DNA from: Defluviimonas aquaemixtae | Lineage (GTDB): Bacteria; Pseudomonadota; Alphaproteobacteria; Rhodobacterales; Rhodobacteraceae | Direction of reading: 5' to 3' | DNA: 64,000 nucleotides | NCBI RefSeq assembly: GCF_900302475.1 | Contig: NZ_OMOQ01000003.1 | Coordinates: 1 to 64,000, forward strand | Part shown: in pieces, positions 24,742 to 33,507 of the stretch | How positions within the stretch are numbered: the stretch's first letter is position 1 | How the letters are laid out: each line of letters begins with the position of its first letter | Made by a program: the position numbers and the translations under genes | The notes under the pieces: model-generated | The model's input: the letters and a program-made list of their open reading frames with translations, nothing else | The model's database searches: none | Told to the model about the DNA's origin: nothing

Positions 24742-25326
24742 ATGCTGAGATTCATCCGGTTCGCGGACACGCTGTCCGCCTGGTTCGGCAAGGCCTTCGC
24801 CTGGCTTATCGTCTTGATGGCGGTGGGGACGGGATACGAGGTCTTCGTCCGCTACGTCTTGAACAGCCCGACGGCCTGGGCGCTCGACGTCTCGTTCATC
24901 ATGTACGGAACGCTGTTCATGATGGGCGGCGCCTATACGCTGTCGCGCGGCGGCCATGTCCGGGGCGATTTTCTCTACCGGCTCTGGCAGCCCAGAACCC
25001 AAGCAAAGGTCGATCTGGTCCTGTATTTCATCTTCTTCTTCCCCGGCGTGACCGCGCTTATTCTCACCGGCTGGAAATACGCCGCGCGCAGCTGGAGTTA
25101 CACCGAGGTTTCGGTCAACAGCCCGGCCGGGGTTCCGATCTTCCAGTTCAAGTCGGTGATGGTCGCCGCCGGCATTTTGCTGTTCATTCAGGGCATTGCC
25201 CAGATCTGCCGCTGCATTATCGCCATCCGCACCAATGAATGGGTCGAGGCAGAAGAGGATGTGATGGAAACCGAGGACATTCTCATCAAGAAAGCCCATG
25301 AGGCTGAGTCCGGAGGCCACATATGA
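24742..25326 (+). CDS. TRAP transporter small permease DctQ
   Basis: The 194-residue protein has four predicted membrane segments (about residues 17-38, 50-70, 96-118 and 132-158) with FIMYGTLFMMGGAYTLSRGGHVR, the DctQ family signature. It is the small membrane subunit of the Na+-driven TRAP transporter. It overlaps the large permease gene by 4 bp (ATGA) and is preceded by the dctP hairpin. Confidence 0.93.
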   Translation: MLRFIRFADTLSAWFGKAFAWLIVLMAVGTGYEVFVRYVLNSPTAWALDVSFIMYGTLFMMGGAYTLSRGGHVRGDFLYRLWQPRTQAKVDLVLYFIFFFPGVTALILTGWKYAARSWSYTEVSVNSPAGVPIFQFKSVMVAAGILLFIQGIAQICRCIIAIRTNEWVEAEEDVMETEDILIKKAHEAESGGHI

Positions 25327-26741
25327 CCGACCCTCACGTGGCCATCATGATGCTAGGGTTGTTCATCCTGATCGTCTTCCTCGGCTTCCCCATCGCCTTC
25401 ACGCTGATGGCGATGGGCATCGGATTCGGTTACTACGCCTATTTCGACGAGGGCCGGATGTGGCGGTCCTACAACCGGCTGGACGAAACAGCGAGCTGGT
25501 GGGACTCGACGTCGCTCTGGATCGAGGGGTTCCTCAACAACCGGATCTTCGACCTCTTCATAAACCAGACCTACACGGTGATGTCGAACGAAGTCCTGAC
25601 GGCCGTGCCCTTGTTTCTTTTCATGGGCTATATCGTTGAACGCGCGAATATCGTCGATCGGCTGTTCTCGACGCTGAACATCGCGTCGAAGAACGTTCCC
25701 GGTTCGATGGGCGTCGCTGCGCTGATCACCTGCGCGCTCTTCGCGACTGCGACAGGGATTGTCGGCGCGGTTGTGACGCTCATGGGGCTATTGGCATTGC
25801 CTGCGATGCTGAAGGCACGCTACAACCCGTCCTTCGCCTCAGGCATCATTTGCGCAGGCGGGACGCTCGGCATCCTCATTCCGCCTTCGATCATGCTGAT
25901 CGTCTATGCTGCTGCTTCGGGCGTTTCGATCGTTCGGCTCTACGCGGGTGCGTTGCTTCCGGGCTTCACGCTCGTGGGACTCTATCTCGTCTATGTGATG
26001 GGCCGGTCGATCCTGCAGCCGTCGGTCGCGCCCCGACCGACGAGTGACGAGGTGCCGGACGTTCGGTTCGGAAAGCTCCTCGTAATGCTGCTGACCTCGT
26101 TCTTCCCGCTGGCCTTCCTGATTCTCGCGGTGCTGGGTTCGATCCTCTTCGGCCTCGCCACCCCGACCGAGGCCGCCTCGATTGGCGCGCTCGGCGGTAT
26201 TCTCCTTGCCTTCGCTTACCGGGCGATGACCTGGGACCGGATGCGCGAAAGCGTGTATCTGACGGTGCGCACCACAGCGATGGTTTGCTGGCTCTTCGTG
26301 GGCTCCTACACTTTCTCGTCGGTCTTCTCCTATCTCGGCGGCGAGCAGGTGATCTCCGAATTCGTCACGGGACTCAATCTGTCGCCGGTCATGTTCCTGA
26401 TCTTGGCGCAGTTCATCATCTTCCTTCTCGGCTGGCCGCTGGAATGGTCCGAGATCATCATCATCTTCGTCCCGATCTTCCTGCCGCTTCTGCCGCATTT
26501 CGGGATCGATCCCCTGTTCTTCGGCATCCTCGTGGCGCTGAACCTCCAGACGTCGTTCCTGACTCCGCCAATGGCGATGTCGGCCTATTACTTAAAGGGG
26601 ATCGCGCCGCCCGAAGTGCGATTGACGCAGATCTTTGCGGGCGTCATGCCGTTCCTCTTCTGCGTTCTGCTCTCGATGGTGTTGATGTACATCTTCCCCG
26701 AAATCGTCTTTGTCCTGCCGGAGCTGTTCTATGGCGGGTGA
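25323..26741 (+). CDS. TRAP transporter large permease DctM
   Basis: The 472-residue protein has about 12 membrane helices and DctM features such as CAGGTLGILIPPSIMLIVYA and GLATPTEAASIGALG. It carries an insertion after helix 2 (about residues 45-85) that is characteristic of the longer TakM-like members. It forms the ion-coupled channel with DctQ. It overlaps dctQ by 4 bp and the amidase by 11 bp, so all four are one operon. Confidence 0.95.
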   Translation: MTDPHVAIMMLGLFILIVFLGFPIAFTLMAMGIGFGYYAYFDEGRMWRSYNRLDETASWWDSTSLWIEGFLNNRIFDLFINQTYTVMSNEVLTAVPLFLFMGYIVERANIVDRLFSTLNIASKNVPGSMGVAALITCALFATATGIVGAVVTLMGLLALPAMLKARYNPSFASGIICAGGTLGILIPPSIMLIVYAAASGVSIVRLYAGALLPGFTLVGLYLVYVMGRSILQPSVAPRPTSDEVPDVRFGKLLVMLLTSFFPLAFLILAVLGSILFGLATPTEAASIGALGGILLAFAYRAMTWDRMRESVYLTVRTTAMVCWLFVGSYTFSSVFSYLGGEQVISEFVTGLNLSPVMFLILAQFIIFLLGWPLEWSEIIIIFVPIFLPLLPHFGIDPLFFGILVALNLQTSFLTPPMAMSAYYLKGIAPPEVRLTQIFAGVMPFLFCVLLSMVLMYIFPEIVFVLPELFYGG

Positions 26742-28083
26742 CGGAAAGATCCGGCCAAGCGACTTGCCCGCCGCTGCGCTGCGCGAGCGGCTCGCGAGCG
26801 GGTCTTTGAAGGCGGTCGATCTGGCGAGAGATTGCCTGGAGCGCGTCAAGGCCGAAGAACCGGGGATCGGCGCATGGGCCTGGCTGGATCCGGATTTCGT
26901 GATGCATCAGGCGGAGGCGCTGGATCGGTATCGCGCGACCGGTCGAGCGATCGGCGCGCTGCACGGGTTGCCAGTGGGGCTGAAGGACATCATCGACACC
27001 GCGCGGATTCCCACCGAGAACGGCACGGCCATCGACAAGGGGCGCGTACCAGAAAAGGATGCCTTCGTCGTCGAGCGCCTGAAGGCCGCGGGCGCGGTGA
27101 TCATGGGAAAGACAGTGACCACCGAACTGGCCTATATGAACCCCGCCGGAACCCGTAATCCGCATGCGGCCGAACACACGCCCGGCGGATCGTCCTCAGG
27201 CTCGGCCGCGGCGGTCGCGGCGGGCATGGTGCCGCTGGCGATCGGGACGCAGACGGGCGGCTCGGTCATACGTCCGGCGGCGTACTGCGGCGTCACCGGA
27301 TTCAAGCCAACCTTCGGGGCGATCCCACGCACTGGCATCCTGAAGCAGTCGCAGACGCTCGACACGGTCGGCGTGTTCGGTCGCGATCCGCGCGATGCCG
27401 CGCTTCTGGCCGAAGCGCTGTTCGGGCACGACCCCGCCGATCCGGTGACGCAGCCTTCGCCGCGCCCGAAACTTTTCGAGACGGCCTCGTCCGCGCCGCC
27501 CCTCCCGCCGGTCCTCGCCCTCGTGAAGCCACCGGGCTGGGACGATGCGGATGCCGATACCAGGGCCGCGTTCGAAGAGCTGGCGCAGGCCCTGGGCGAG
27601 GAACAGTGCTTCGAAGTTCCGCTCCCGGCACACTTCGCCGATGCGGCCGATCTGCGCCGACGCATCAACTTCGCCGAGATGGCGCGGAACTACTATCACT
27701 ACGCGAAGGCGGGGCGCGCGCAGCTTTCCGAGACGCTGCAGGAGGCGCTGCAGGAAGGCAGCGCGACGCTTGCGAAGGATTACCTCGCCGCGCTCGACTG
27801 GCGCGACGTGCTCTATGCCGGTCTCGCCGAAATCTTCTCGCACGCCGACGCGATCCTTGCACCAGCCGCGCCCGGACCCGCGCCCGAGGGGCTCGAGACG
27901 ACGGGAGATCCGATATTCAACGGGCTGTGGACATTCGTCGGCACACCAACCGTTACCGTCCCGGTTTTCACCGCCGGGAACGGCCTTCCGATGGGCGCGC
28001 AGCTTGTCGGAGCACGCGGCGGCGATGCGCGCCTCTTGCGAACCGCCACTTGGCTTTATGACTGGCTCGACCGGCCGAGCTGA
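26731..28083 (+). CDS. amidase-signature family protein
   Basis: The 450-residue protein belongs to the amidase signature family: catalytic Lys85 in LPVGLKDIID, the Ser-rich motif GGSSSGSAAAVAAG (152-165) supplying the cis-Ser, and nucleophile Ser178 in TGGSVIRPA. Related enzymes hydrolyse amides to carboxylate and ammonia; GatA has the same motifs, but no gatB or gatC lies nearby. The ATG at 26731 is inside dctM (11-bp overlap), so it is translationally coupled to the transporter. It probably processes the imported compound or a derivative. Confidence 0.92.
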   Translation: MAGDGKIRPSDLPAAALRERLASGSLKAVDLARDCLERVKAEEPGIGAWAWLDPDFVMHQAEALDRYRATGRAIGALHGLPVGLKDIIDTARIPTENGTAIDKGRVPEKDAFVVERLKAAGAVIMGKTVTTELAYMNPAGTRNPHAAEHTPGGSSSGSAAAVAAGMVPLAIGTQTGGSVIRPAAYCGVTGFKPTFGAIPRTGILKQSQTLDTVGVFGRDPRDAALLAEALFGHDPADPVTQPSPRPKLFETASSAPPLPPVLALVKPPGWDDADADTRAAFEELAQALGEEQCFEVPLPAHFADAADLRRRINFAEMARNYYHYAKAGRAQLSETLQEALQEGSATLAKDYLAALDWRDVLYAGLAEIFSHADAILAPAAPGPAPEGLETTGDPIFNGLWTFVGTPTVTVPVFTAGNGLPMGAQLVGARGGDARLLRTATWLYDWLDRPS

Positions 28084-28098
28084 CATTCGGAGGACGTC

Positions 28099-28260
28099 AT
28101 GGACAAGATCATGTCACTCTTTGCCTTTCTGGTCCTCGCGGCATTTCTCGCCATCCTCGCGTGGTATGTGCCTTCGATGGACCTAATCGCGGTGATTACG
28201 CTCACCGTCAGCCTCATGGGCTATGACATGCTGAGTTCGGCATGGAAGAAGAAGGAGTGA
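28099..28260 (+). CDS. 53-aa small membrane protein
   Basis: A short gene runs from ATG 28099 (GGAGGA 4 nt upstream, a strong ribosome site) to TGA at 28260, 15 bp after the amidase. It encodes MDKIMSLFAFLVLAAFLAIL followed by WYVPSMDLIAVITLTVSLM, giving two predicted membrane helices, and a basic C-terminus (AWKKKE). Its position suggests it is the last gene of the TRAP-amidase operon, perhaps an accessory subunit. I do not recognise a family. Confidence 0.7.
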   Translation: MDKIMSLFAFLVLAAFLAILAWYVPSMDLIAVITLTVSLMGYDMLSSAWKKKE

Positions 28261-28264
28261 GGAC

Positions 28265-28744
28265 TTATTCGTCCGGTGATGCGTGGATCGCGAACTGGTC
28301 GAGGCCGGCGTCCGTCGCCTCGATGAAACGGTACTGTTCGCGCACCCCGGCATCGGTTAGCTCTCGCATCACGGTCAAGACGGTGTTCGGTGTATGCTCG
28401 GCGCAAATCTCGGTCATCTGCGCCAACTCCTCCGTGGCTACCGGGATCGCCGCCTCGAGCGAAGGCGCACCATAAACGTCGACGAAATGCTGCGCGAGGC
28501 GACCGGCGAGGGCGTCAAGTTCTGCCGCCTCGATCCGGGTGACGGCGACAAAGGTCACGCGCCCGAAGGTCTCGATTCCAAGCCAGCCGTTGGCGAACGC
28601 CTGCCGCGCCTTGCCGACGAGATCGGCCTCGGTCCAGTTGGAAAATTCGAAACCGCCCGAGATCGCCCATTCGCCGGTCCGCGCCGGGTTATGAAAGACG
28701 TTCCGGTCGCTTTCGTCGAAGTGGATGGCGCGGGCTAACAGCAT
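28265..28744 (-). CDS. conserved protein (DUF6505-like) of the Mrp/lipoate-ligase cluster
   Basis: This is a 159-residue protein beginning MLLARAIHFDESDRNVFHNPA, with EWAISGGFEFSNWTEADLVGK and GRVTFVAVTRI. I recall it as DUF6505, a Rhodobacteraceae protein found beside a biotin/lipoate-ligase-like gene. No catalytic motif is visible. Its start lies one base after the stop of the ligase-like gene, so it is co-translated with it. It converges with the TRAP operon, with only 4 bp between the stop codons. Confidence 0.65.
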   Translation of the reverse strand: MLLARAIHFDESDRNVFHNPARTGEWAISGGFEFSNWTEADLVGKARQAFANGWLGIETFGRVTFVAVTRIEAAELDALAGRLAQHFVDVYGAPSLEAAIPVATEELAQMTEICAEHTPNTVLTVMRELTDAGVREQYRFIEATDAGLDQFAIHASPDE

Positions 28745-28745
28745 G

Positions 28746-29468
28746 TCAGCCCTCTTCGATCAGGCTTGAGAGCGGGACCAGACGGGTGCCTTCTGCTGTC
28801 TCGAGCAGCATTCCGAAGTGTTCGTCGATGCCCAGTATTATGCCCTGCACTGGCTCTCCGCCGATCGGTGTCGAAACGGTTTCGCCGATTTGCCAGACGA
28901 GCCCGCCGTATTCACGATGAAGATTGGCGCGTCCATCCGCCTCGTCAAGTGCGTTCAGCCAGACGAGCGTGTGCCGCCCCCAGGCTTCGAGGAGCCGCAT
29001 CGGGTCGACGTCACCGCAGCCTTCCTGCGATAGGGCGGTCTGGTCAGGCATGTGGCCGGGTTCTTGGTCGGCAGGAAAATCCAGGGTGAGGTCGAGGCCG
29101 ATGACAAGCCAGCCGGGGATCACATCCGGTGCGCATTCGGGGCCGAACGCACCGATACGCCCGCACGGTGCGCCGTTCACGCGAATGCCTCCAAACCACT
29201 CGAGGTGAACTGCCGTTTCCGGTGGGGCCAGCGCGCCGAGCGCGTTCTGGAACCCGACCGCGGCCGCGATTTGCCCGGCCATCGCGGATTCCAACGGCAC
29301 GTCCGGCGCAAGGACGAGGGCCGCGCGCAATCGCTCGGGCGAGAGCGACCAAGCGATCAGACCGGCATCGACGCCTTCCTGCGCCTTGTTGCATGCGACG
29401 GCTACCGGATCGGCTCGCCCAACGGCGAGCCCGGTCATCAGCGGTGGAAAGACGGGCTCTGTCGTCAT
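28746..29468 (-). CDS. biotin/lipoate-protein-ligase-like protein
   Basis: The 240-residue protein resembles lipoate/biotin ligase-fold proteins with a DUF4444-type C-terminus: a catalytic-core-like region (VAVACNKAQEGVDAGLIAWS, LAPDVPLESAMAGQIAAAVG, LEWFGGIRVNGAPCGRIGA) and an SH3-like tail (GIILGIDEHFGMLLETAEG). The usual invariant Lys of the ligase site seems replaced or shifted: the segment reads IRVNGAPCGRIG where the family has VNGxKxxG. It may have lost activity. ATG 29468 overlaps the mrp stop (ATGA). Its genomic link to Mrp and formate dehydrogenase is conserved in Rhodobacteraceae as I remember it. Confidence 0.7.
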   Translation of the reverse strand: MTTEPVFPPLMTGLAVGRADPVAVACNKAQEGVDAGLIAWSLSPERLRAALVLAPDVPLESAMAGQIAAAVGFQNALGALAPPETAVHLEWFGGIRVNGAPCGRIGAFGPECAPDVIPGWLVIGLDLTLDFPADQEPGHMPDQTALSQEGCGDVDPMRLLEAWGRHTLVWLNALDEADGRANLHREYGGLVWQIGETVSTPIGGEPVQGIILGIDEHFGMLLETAEGTRLVPLSSLIEEG

Positions 29469-30529
29469 GCCAATCCGTCTGAAACCAGCCGCCGGGCGAG
29501 CTCGCGGAAGGCGCGCGCCTGTGGCGAGGCCGCATGCGACACCACCACCGGGGCTCCACCGTCCGCTGCAGTCCGGATATCGAGGTGCAGGGGGATCTCG
29601 GCCAGAAGCGGCACACCAATCTTCTCGGCTTCGACGCGGACACCGCCATGGCCGAAGATATGCTCTTCGTTCCCGCACTTCGAACAGACATGCACCGCCA
29701 TGTTCTCGATCATGCCCAGGATCGGCGTGCCCATCTTGCGGAACATGTTGATTCCCTTGCGCGCGTCGAGAAGAGCGATGTCCTGTGGCGTGGACACGAT
29801 GATAGCGCCATCCACCTCGGCCTTCTGCGCCAGGGTCATCTGCACGTCCCCGGTGCCAGGCGGCAGATCGACGAGCAGCACGTCGAGTGCGCCCCACTGA
29901 ACCTGGAACAGCATCTGCTGCAGTGCGCCCATCAGCATCGGGCCGCGCCAGACGACGGCCTCGTCCTCCTGCGTGAGAAGGCCGAGCGACATGAGCGTCA
30001 CACCGTGGTTCCTGAGCGGCAGGATCGTCTTTCCGTCCGGGGAGGCGGGGCGGCCTGAGACGCCGAGCATCCTTGGCTGCGACGGCCCGTAGACGTCGGC
30101 GTCGAGCAGCCCGACGCGCCGACCCTCGGCGGCGAGGGCGGCAGCGAGATTGGCGGCAACGGTGGATTTTCCAACTCCGCCCTTGCCCGAGGCGATCGCG
30201 ATGATGTGGTCGACCCCGGCGATCTTTTCCGGCCCCTGGGGTTTCGCCGACGCGCTCGGCTTCAGGTCGGGCGGCGTGGGGGCGCTGTGTGCCGTCATTA
30301 CGACAGAGACGTTTTCTACGCCCGGAATGGCGCGCAGCCGCGCTTCGGCTTCGACGCGGGCGGGCTCCATCCTCCTTGCACGCGCCGGATCGATTTCCAG
30401 GACGAAGCGGATCGTGCCGCCTTCGACGGTGAGCGCCCGCACCATGCCCGCCGAGACGATGTCCTTGCCTCCGACGGGGTCTGCGACGTCCTTTAGGACC
30501 TCAAGCACATCGTTGCGCGATGGCGTCAT
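29465..30529 (-). CDS. apbC: Mrp/NBP35-family iron-sulfur carrier ATPase
   Basis: The 354-residue protein has an N-terminal MIP18/DUF59 domain (residues about 5-80), a deviant Walker A motif GKGGVGKST (115-123) and the conserved CSKC pair (282-285). Mrp proteins bind and transfer [4Fe-4S] clusters using ATP. Here the gene is close to a formate dehydrogenase locus needing many clusters (FdhA, FdhB and a polyferredoxin). It overlaps the DUF6494-like gene by 4 bp and the ligase-like gene by 4 bp. Confidence 0.93.
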   Translation of the reverse strand: MTPSRNDVLEVLKDVADPVGGKDIVSAGMVRALTVEGGTIRFVLEIDPARARRMEPARVEAEARLRAIPGVENVSVVMTAHSAPTPPDLKPSASAKPQGPEKIAGVDHIIAIASGKGGVGKSTVAANLAAALAAEGRRVGLLDADVYGPSQPRMLGVSGRPASPDGKTILPLRNHGVTLMSLGLLTQEDEAVVWRGPMLMGALQQMLFQVQWGALDVLLVDLPPGTGDVQMTLAQKAEVDGAIIVSTPQDIALLDARKGINMFRKMGTPILGMIENMAVHVCSKCGNEEHIFGHGGVRVEAEKIGVPLLAEIPLHLDIRTAADGGAPVVVSHAASPQARAFRELARRLVSDGLA

Positions 30530-30726
30530 GCGGCGGGACCTTTGATCTTGCCCGTCACGACGTGCTGCATATCCAGCCCATCAATGGTCAGGACCACCTT
30601 CGCGTCGAAGGTCTTGCCCGCAGCCGCAGAACCGGCATCACGCATCGCTTCTTCGATTGCCTGCTGCGATGTCACGCCGACTTGTTTGAGGAACTTGCGC
30701 ATCGACATGTTGAAGTCGGAATCCAT
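30526..30726 (-). CDS. DUF6494-like small protein
   Basis: A 66-residue protein starting MDSDFNMSMRKFLKQVGVTS and ending VLTIDGLDMQHVVTGKIKG. I recall this family as DUF6494, a short alpha/beta protein upstream of mrp in Rhodobacteraceae. AAGGAGAT lies 6 nt before ATG 30726, which gives a firm start and rules out the 14-residue longer frame. It is the first gene of a DUF6494-mrp-ligase-DUF6505 operon and is divergent from a cytochrome gene. Confidence 0.75.
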   Translation of the reverse strand: MDSDFNMSMRKFLKQVGVTSQQAIEEAMRDAGSAAAGKTFDAKVVLTIDGLDMQHVVTGKIKGPAA

Positions 30727-30799
30727 CGGGATCTCCTTTACTTGAGGTGTTGACCGGCGCGCGGACATCCCTAGCCTTTAGCGAAGGGAGGGCGGCGCC

Positions 30800-31543
30800 A
30801 TGCCGGTCTGGGTTGCATTGGTCATCATCATCGCGCTTCTCGCGCTGCCGGCCAAGGCCGACGAGCAGCTCGAATTCACGCTTGAGGTCGCTCCCGAAGT
30901 CGCCGCGTCGGGATTGATGGACTACATCCTGCCACGCTTCGCCCTGAAGACCGGGCGTCGCGCCGTGATGGTGGAGGATGGCGCGGACGCGCGACTCGTT
31001 TCCGAGAGTGGCTCGGGAATGCACGTGATCGCTCGTGGTGAAGCGGTCTATGCGCTTATCCTCGACACCGGCAATCCCGCGGCGGAACGCTTCGCCGACT
31101 GGCTGAGTTCTGAGATCGGGCAGAACACGGTCGCGGCCTTCGTCCCGGAGGACGGGCCCAGCTTCGCGCCGCCGCCTAAAACCGAAGCGGTGGTCGATAT
31201 CGTACTCGAAGGCGATGCCAAGCTTGGCCGCAAGGTGGCCGAGACGCATTGCGCGCGCTGTCACCGTGTCTCGCCAGAAGGGACGGCGATGAATATCGGC
31301 TCCACGCCCTCCTTCGCGGCGCTCAGGTCTCTGCCGGACTGGGACGCGCGCTTCGCGGCCTTCTTCACGCTCAACCCCCATCCCGCCTTCCTCCTGGTCA
31401 CCGGAGTCAGTCCACCATTCGATCCGGCGCGTCCGCCGCCGATCGTACCGGTCGAAATCACGCCGGCAGAGGTTGATGCCCTCGGTGCCTATGTTGCCCG
31501 GATGGCGCCGGCGGACCTTGGCGCCGAGATCATCAGCCGTTGA
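30800..31543 (+). CDS. TupA-like domain fused to a monoheme cytochrome c
   Basis: The 247-residue precursor has a signal peptide (residues 1-20, ending PAKA). Residues about 25-115 resemble a shortened tungstate/molybdate-binding protein of the TupA type: VAASGLMDYILPRFALKTG (35-52) and NPAAERFADWLSSEIGQNT (92-110) match the first and last conserved segments of that family, but the middle is missing. A c-type heme domain follows, with CARCH at 151-155 and a candidate distal Met in ARMAPAD. The segment order is seen directly; the TupA relation is my pattern judgement. It is divergent from the Mrp cluster and convergent with the polyferredoxin gene. Confidence 0.7.
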   Translation: MPVWVALVIIIALLALPAKADEQLEFTLEVAPEVAASGLMDYILPRFALKTGRRAVMVEDGADARLVSESGSGMHVIARGEAVYALILDTGNPAAERFADWLSSEIGQNTVAAFVPEDGPSFAPPPKTEAVVDIVLEGDAKLGRKVAETHCARCHRVSPEGTAMNIGSTPSFAALRSLPDWDARFAAFFTLNPHPAFLLVTGVSPPFDPARPPPIVPVEITPAEVDALGAYVARMAPADLGAEIISR

Positions 31544-31551
31544 ACCGGGCA

Positions 31552-33507
31552 TCAGTGGTCCCGGCGCTTGCTGAGGTAATCGTCCGTAGTCCGGACGCGT
31601 GGCCGTTCGCCACCGGCCAAAGGATTGCCGCTGGCGTGATACTGCGCCCTGATGCGGCAGTCGTCACACATTTGAATCAGGCGACCGGCGTTCGTATCGG
31701 CAAACATCGCATGCTTTCCGGCGAGTTTCTCCATGATCTTCTCGACAGTGGACTTCACGCCAAACGGATTGCCGCATTCGATGCAGCAGAAAGGTTCCTC
31801 CTCATGCAGCACCTTCTGCGCGAGCGCGGCATCAGTCGGGTCGAAACGGGGCTGAAGCGTGATCGCATCCTCAGGGCAGACGGTGGCGCAGATGCCGCAT
31901 TGCAGGCAGGCGTCCTCCTGAAACCGAAGCTGCGGCTTGTCGGGATTGTCGAGGATCGCACCTGACGGGCAAAGTGACGCGCAGGACAAGCAGAGCGTGC
32001 AGAGGTCGGTATCGACTAGAACCGCGCCGTAGGGTGCGCCGTCCGGCAGCGGGACTGGTTCGGCGGCATCCGGCTTCAGCGCCTTCGCGGCAAGCCGCGC
32101 GACCTGACGGCGGTTACCGAGCGGCAGGATTGGCTCGATCCCGAGCGCGCCCGGGTGGTCGCCGTAGAGCGTGTCCGACAGGGCGTCGGGGTCGGTCAGG
32201 TCGAGAAGCCGGAGACGACTATCACCGCCCATCGCATTGGCCAGTTTCCGTTCCCGCTCGATCGGCTCGATCTCGGTTTTCGGGGCAAGCAGAATGTCGA
32301 CGCCCGTGAAGCCGAGCGCGAGGGCCGCGAGCATCTCCGCGTGACCGAAGGCGCCGAGTGCGGCGACTTCCATCGGGATTACATCGGCCGGCAATCCCCG
32401 TCCGAACCGCGCGGCGAGGGCGATCATGTCGCGACCGTGCGGCGCATCATGAACCAGAAGCCGCGGATCGCAGCCGCCTGCGGCGAGGAACGTATCGCTC
32501 AGCACCCGGATGCGCCGAAGCACCTCGGCGACGGGCGGGGCGTCGTACTGCACCGCGCCGGAAGGGCACAGCGCCGAACACGCCCCGCAGCCGGCACAGA
32601 TCATCGGGTCGATCGCGACGTGGTCGCCGTCCGGCCGGATCGCGCCGGTCGGGCAGATGTCGAGACAGCGGGTGCAGCCCGTCTGGCCCGCGCGGGAATG
32701 CGCGCAGAGGCCGGCGTCGAGCGCGACGTGGAGCGGTTTCTCGAACGTGCCGACATGCTGCGCCGCCTCAAAGACCGCCGCCGCGACGGCGTTCGGATCG
32801 CCGGGGTCGGCGCGCAGATAGCCATCGCGCTTCTCGGGCGAGGGGAAGAGCGGCGCGCCGCCCGATAGATCGAGGATCACGTCGCATTGCGTCTCCGCAC
32901 CGTCACGTGGCGCACCGAAGGTGAAGGCTCCGCGCCCGCCAGGCTGCATCTGCTGCAGTCCATCCAGCCGCAGAGCGAAGTTGCCCAGCGTGCCTGTCGT
33001 GCCGCGCAATTGACCGCGTATCACCTCGAACGCACGCGAAACCGGCATATCCGCGCCGTCGGTCAGAAGCACCGTCACCGCGAGGACGTCGGCCAGCCGT
33101 TCAGCCGCCGGAAGCGCTGCGTCGCCGCGTCCAATGATCAGGCAGAGCCCCTCCGACACCACGTCGATGGTCTTAGTGGGCGAGTGAGGCAGCAGGGCAT
33201 CGGCTATCAGCGCGGCCATTTTTGGCGCGCATTCCGGGTCGTCGGACCAGCCGGCCCGGTCGCGAATATCGACGCAGTCGGGCGCGGGTTGGTTCAGTTC
33301 GGCGGCAACCGCAGCGAACCGCTCGGCTTCCTGCGCACATGCGAAGACCGCCTCACCCCGTTTTATGGCCTCGGCCGCGGCGCCAAGCTCTGTCATGCAA
33401 AGCGCTGTGTGGACGCGCGAGCATTTGAGGCCGGTCGCCTTCGAGAGCGTTGCGGCATCGATATTTTGACTGCCCAGGCAGTCGCAGAGGATAAGGCGCT
33501 TGGGCAT
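31552..33507 (-). CDS. polyferredoxin of the formate dehydrogenase locus (four 4Fe-4S motifs)
   Basis: The 651-residue protein contains four CxxCxxC...CP-type cluster motifs (residues 278-285, 304-314, 503-513 and 534-544), with further cysteine pairs at CCIECG and CDDC near the C-terminus, and CDC at residues 8-10. The middle (about 330-480) has a Rossmann-like stretch seen in HdrA/MvhD-like electron-transfer proteins. It probably moves electrons for the formate dehydrogenase system, either in maturation or in coupling to the cytoplasm. Start ATG 33507 has GGGAGA upstream; a longer frame is not supported. No signal peptide, so cytoplasmic. Confidence 0.85.
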   Translation of the reverse strand: MPKRLILCDCLGSQNIDAATLSKATGLKCSRVHTALCMTELGAAAEAIKRGEAVFACAQEAERFAAVAAELNQPAPDCVDIRDRAGWSDDPECAPKMAALIADALLPHSPTKTIDVVSEGLCLIIGRGDAALPAAERLADVLAVTVLLTDGADMPVSRAFEVIRGQLRGTTGTLGNFALRLDGLQQMQPGGRGAFTFGAPRDGAETQCDVILDLSGGAPLFPSPEKRDGYLRADPGDPNAVAAAVFEAAQHVGTFEKPLHVALDAGLCAHSRAGQTGCTRCLDICPTGAIRPDGDHVAIDPMICAGCGACSALCPSGAVQYDAPPVAEVLRRIRVLSDTFLAAGGCDPRLLVHDAPHGRDMIALAARFGRGLPADVIPMEVAALGAFGHAEMLAALALGFTGVDILLAPKTEIEPIERERKLANAMGGDSRLRLLDLTDPDALSDTLYGDHPGALGIEPILPLGNRRQVARLAAKALKPDAAEPVPLPDGAPYGAVLVDTDLCTLCLSCASLCPSGAILDNPDKPQLRFQEDACLQCGICATVCPEDAITLQPRFDPTDAALAQKVLHEEEPFCCIECGNPFGVKSTVEKIMEKLAGKHAMFADTNAGRLIQMCDDCRIRAQYHASGNPLAGGERPRVRTTDDYLSKRRDH

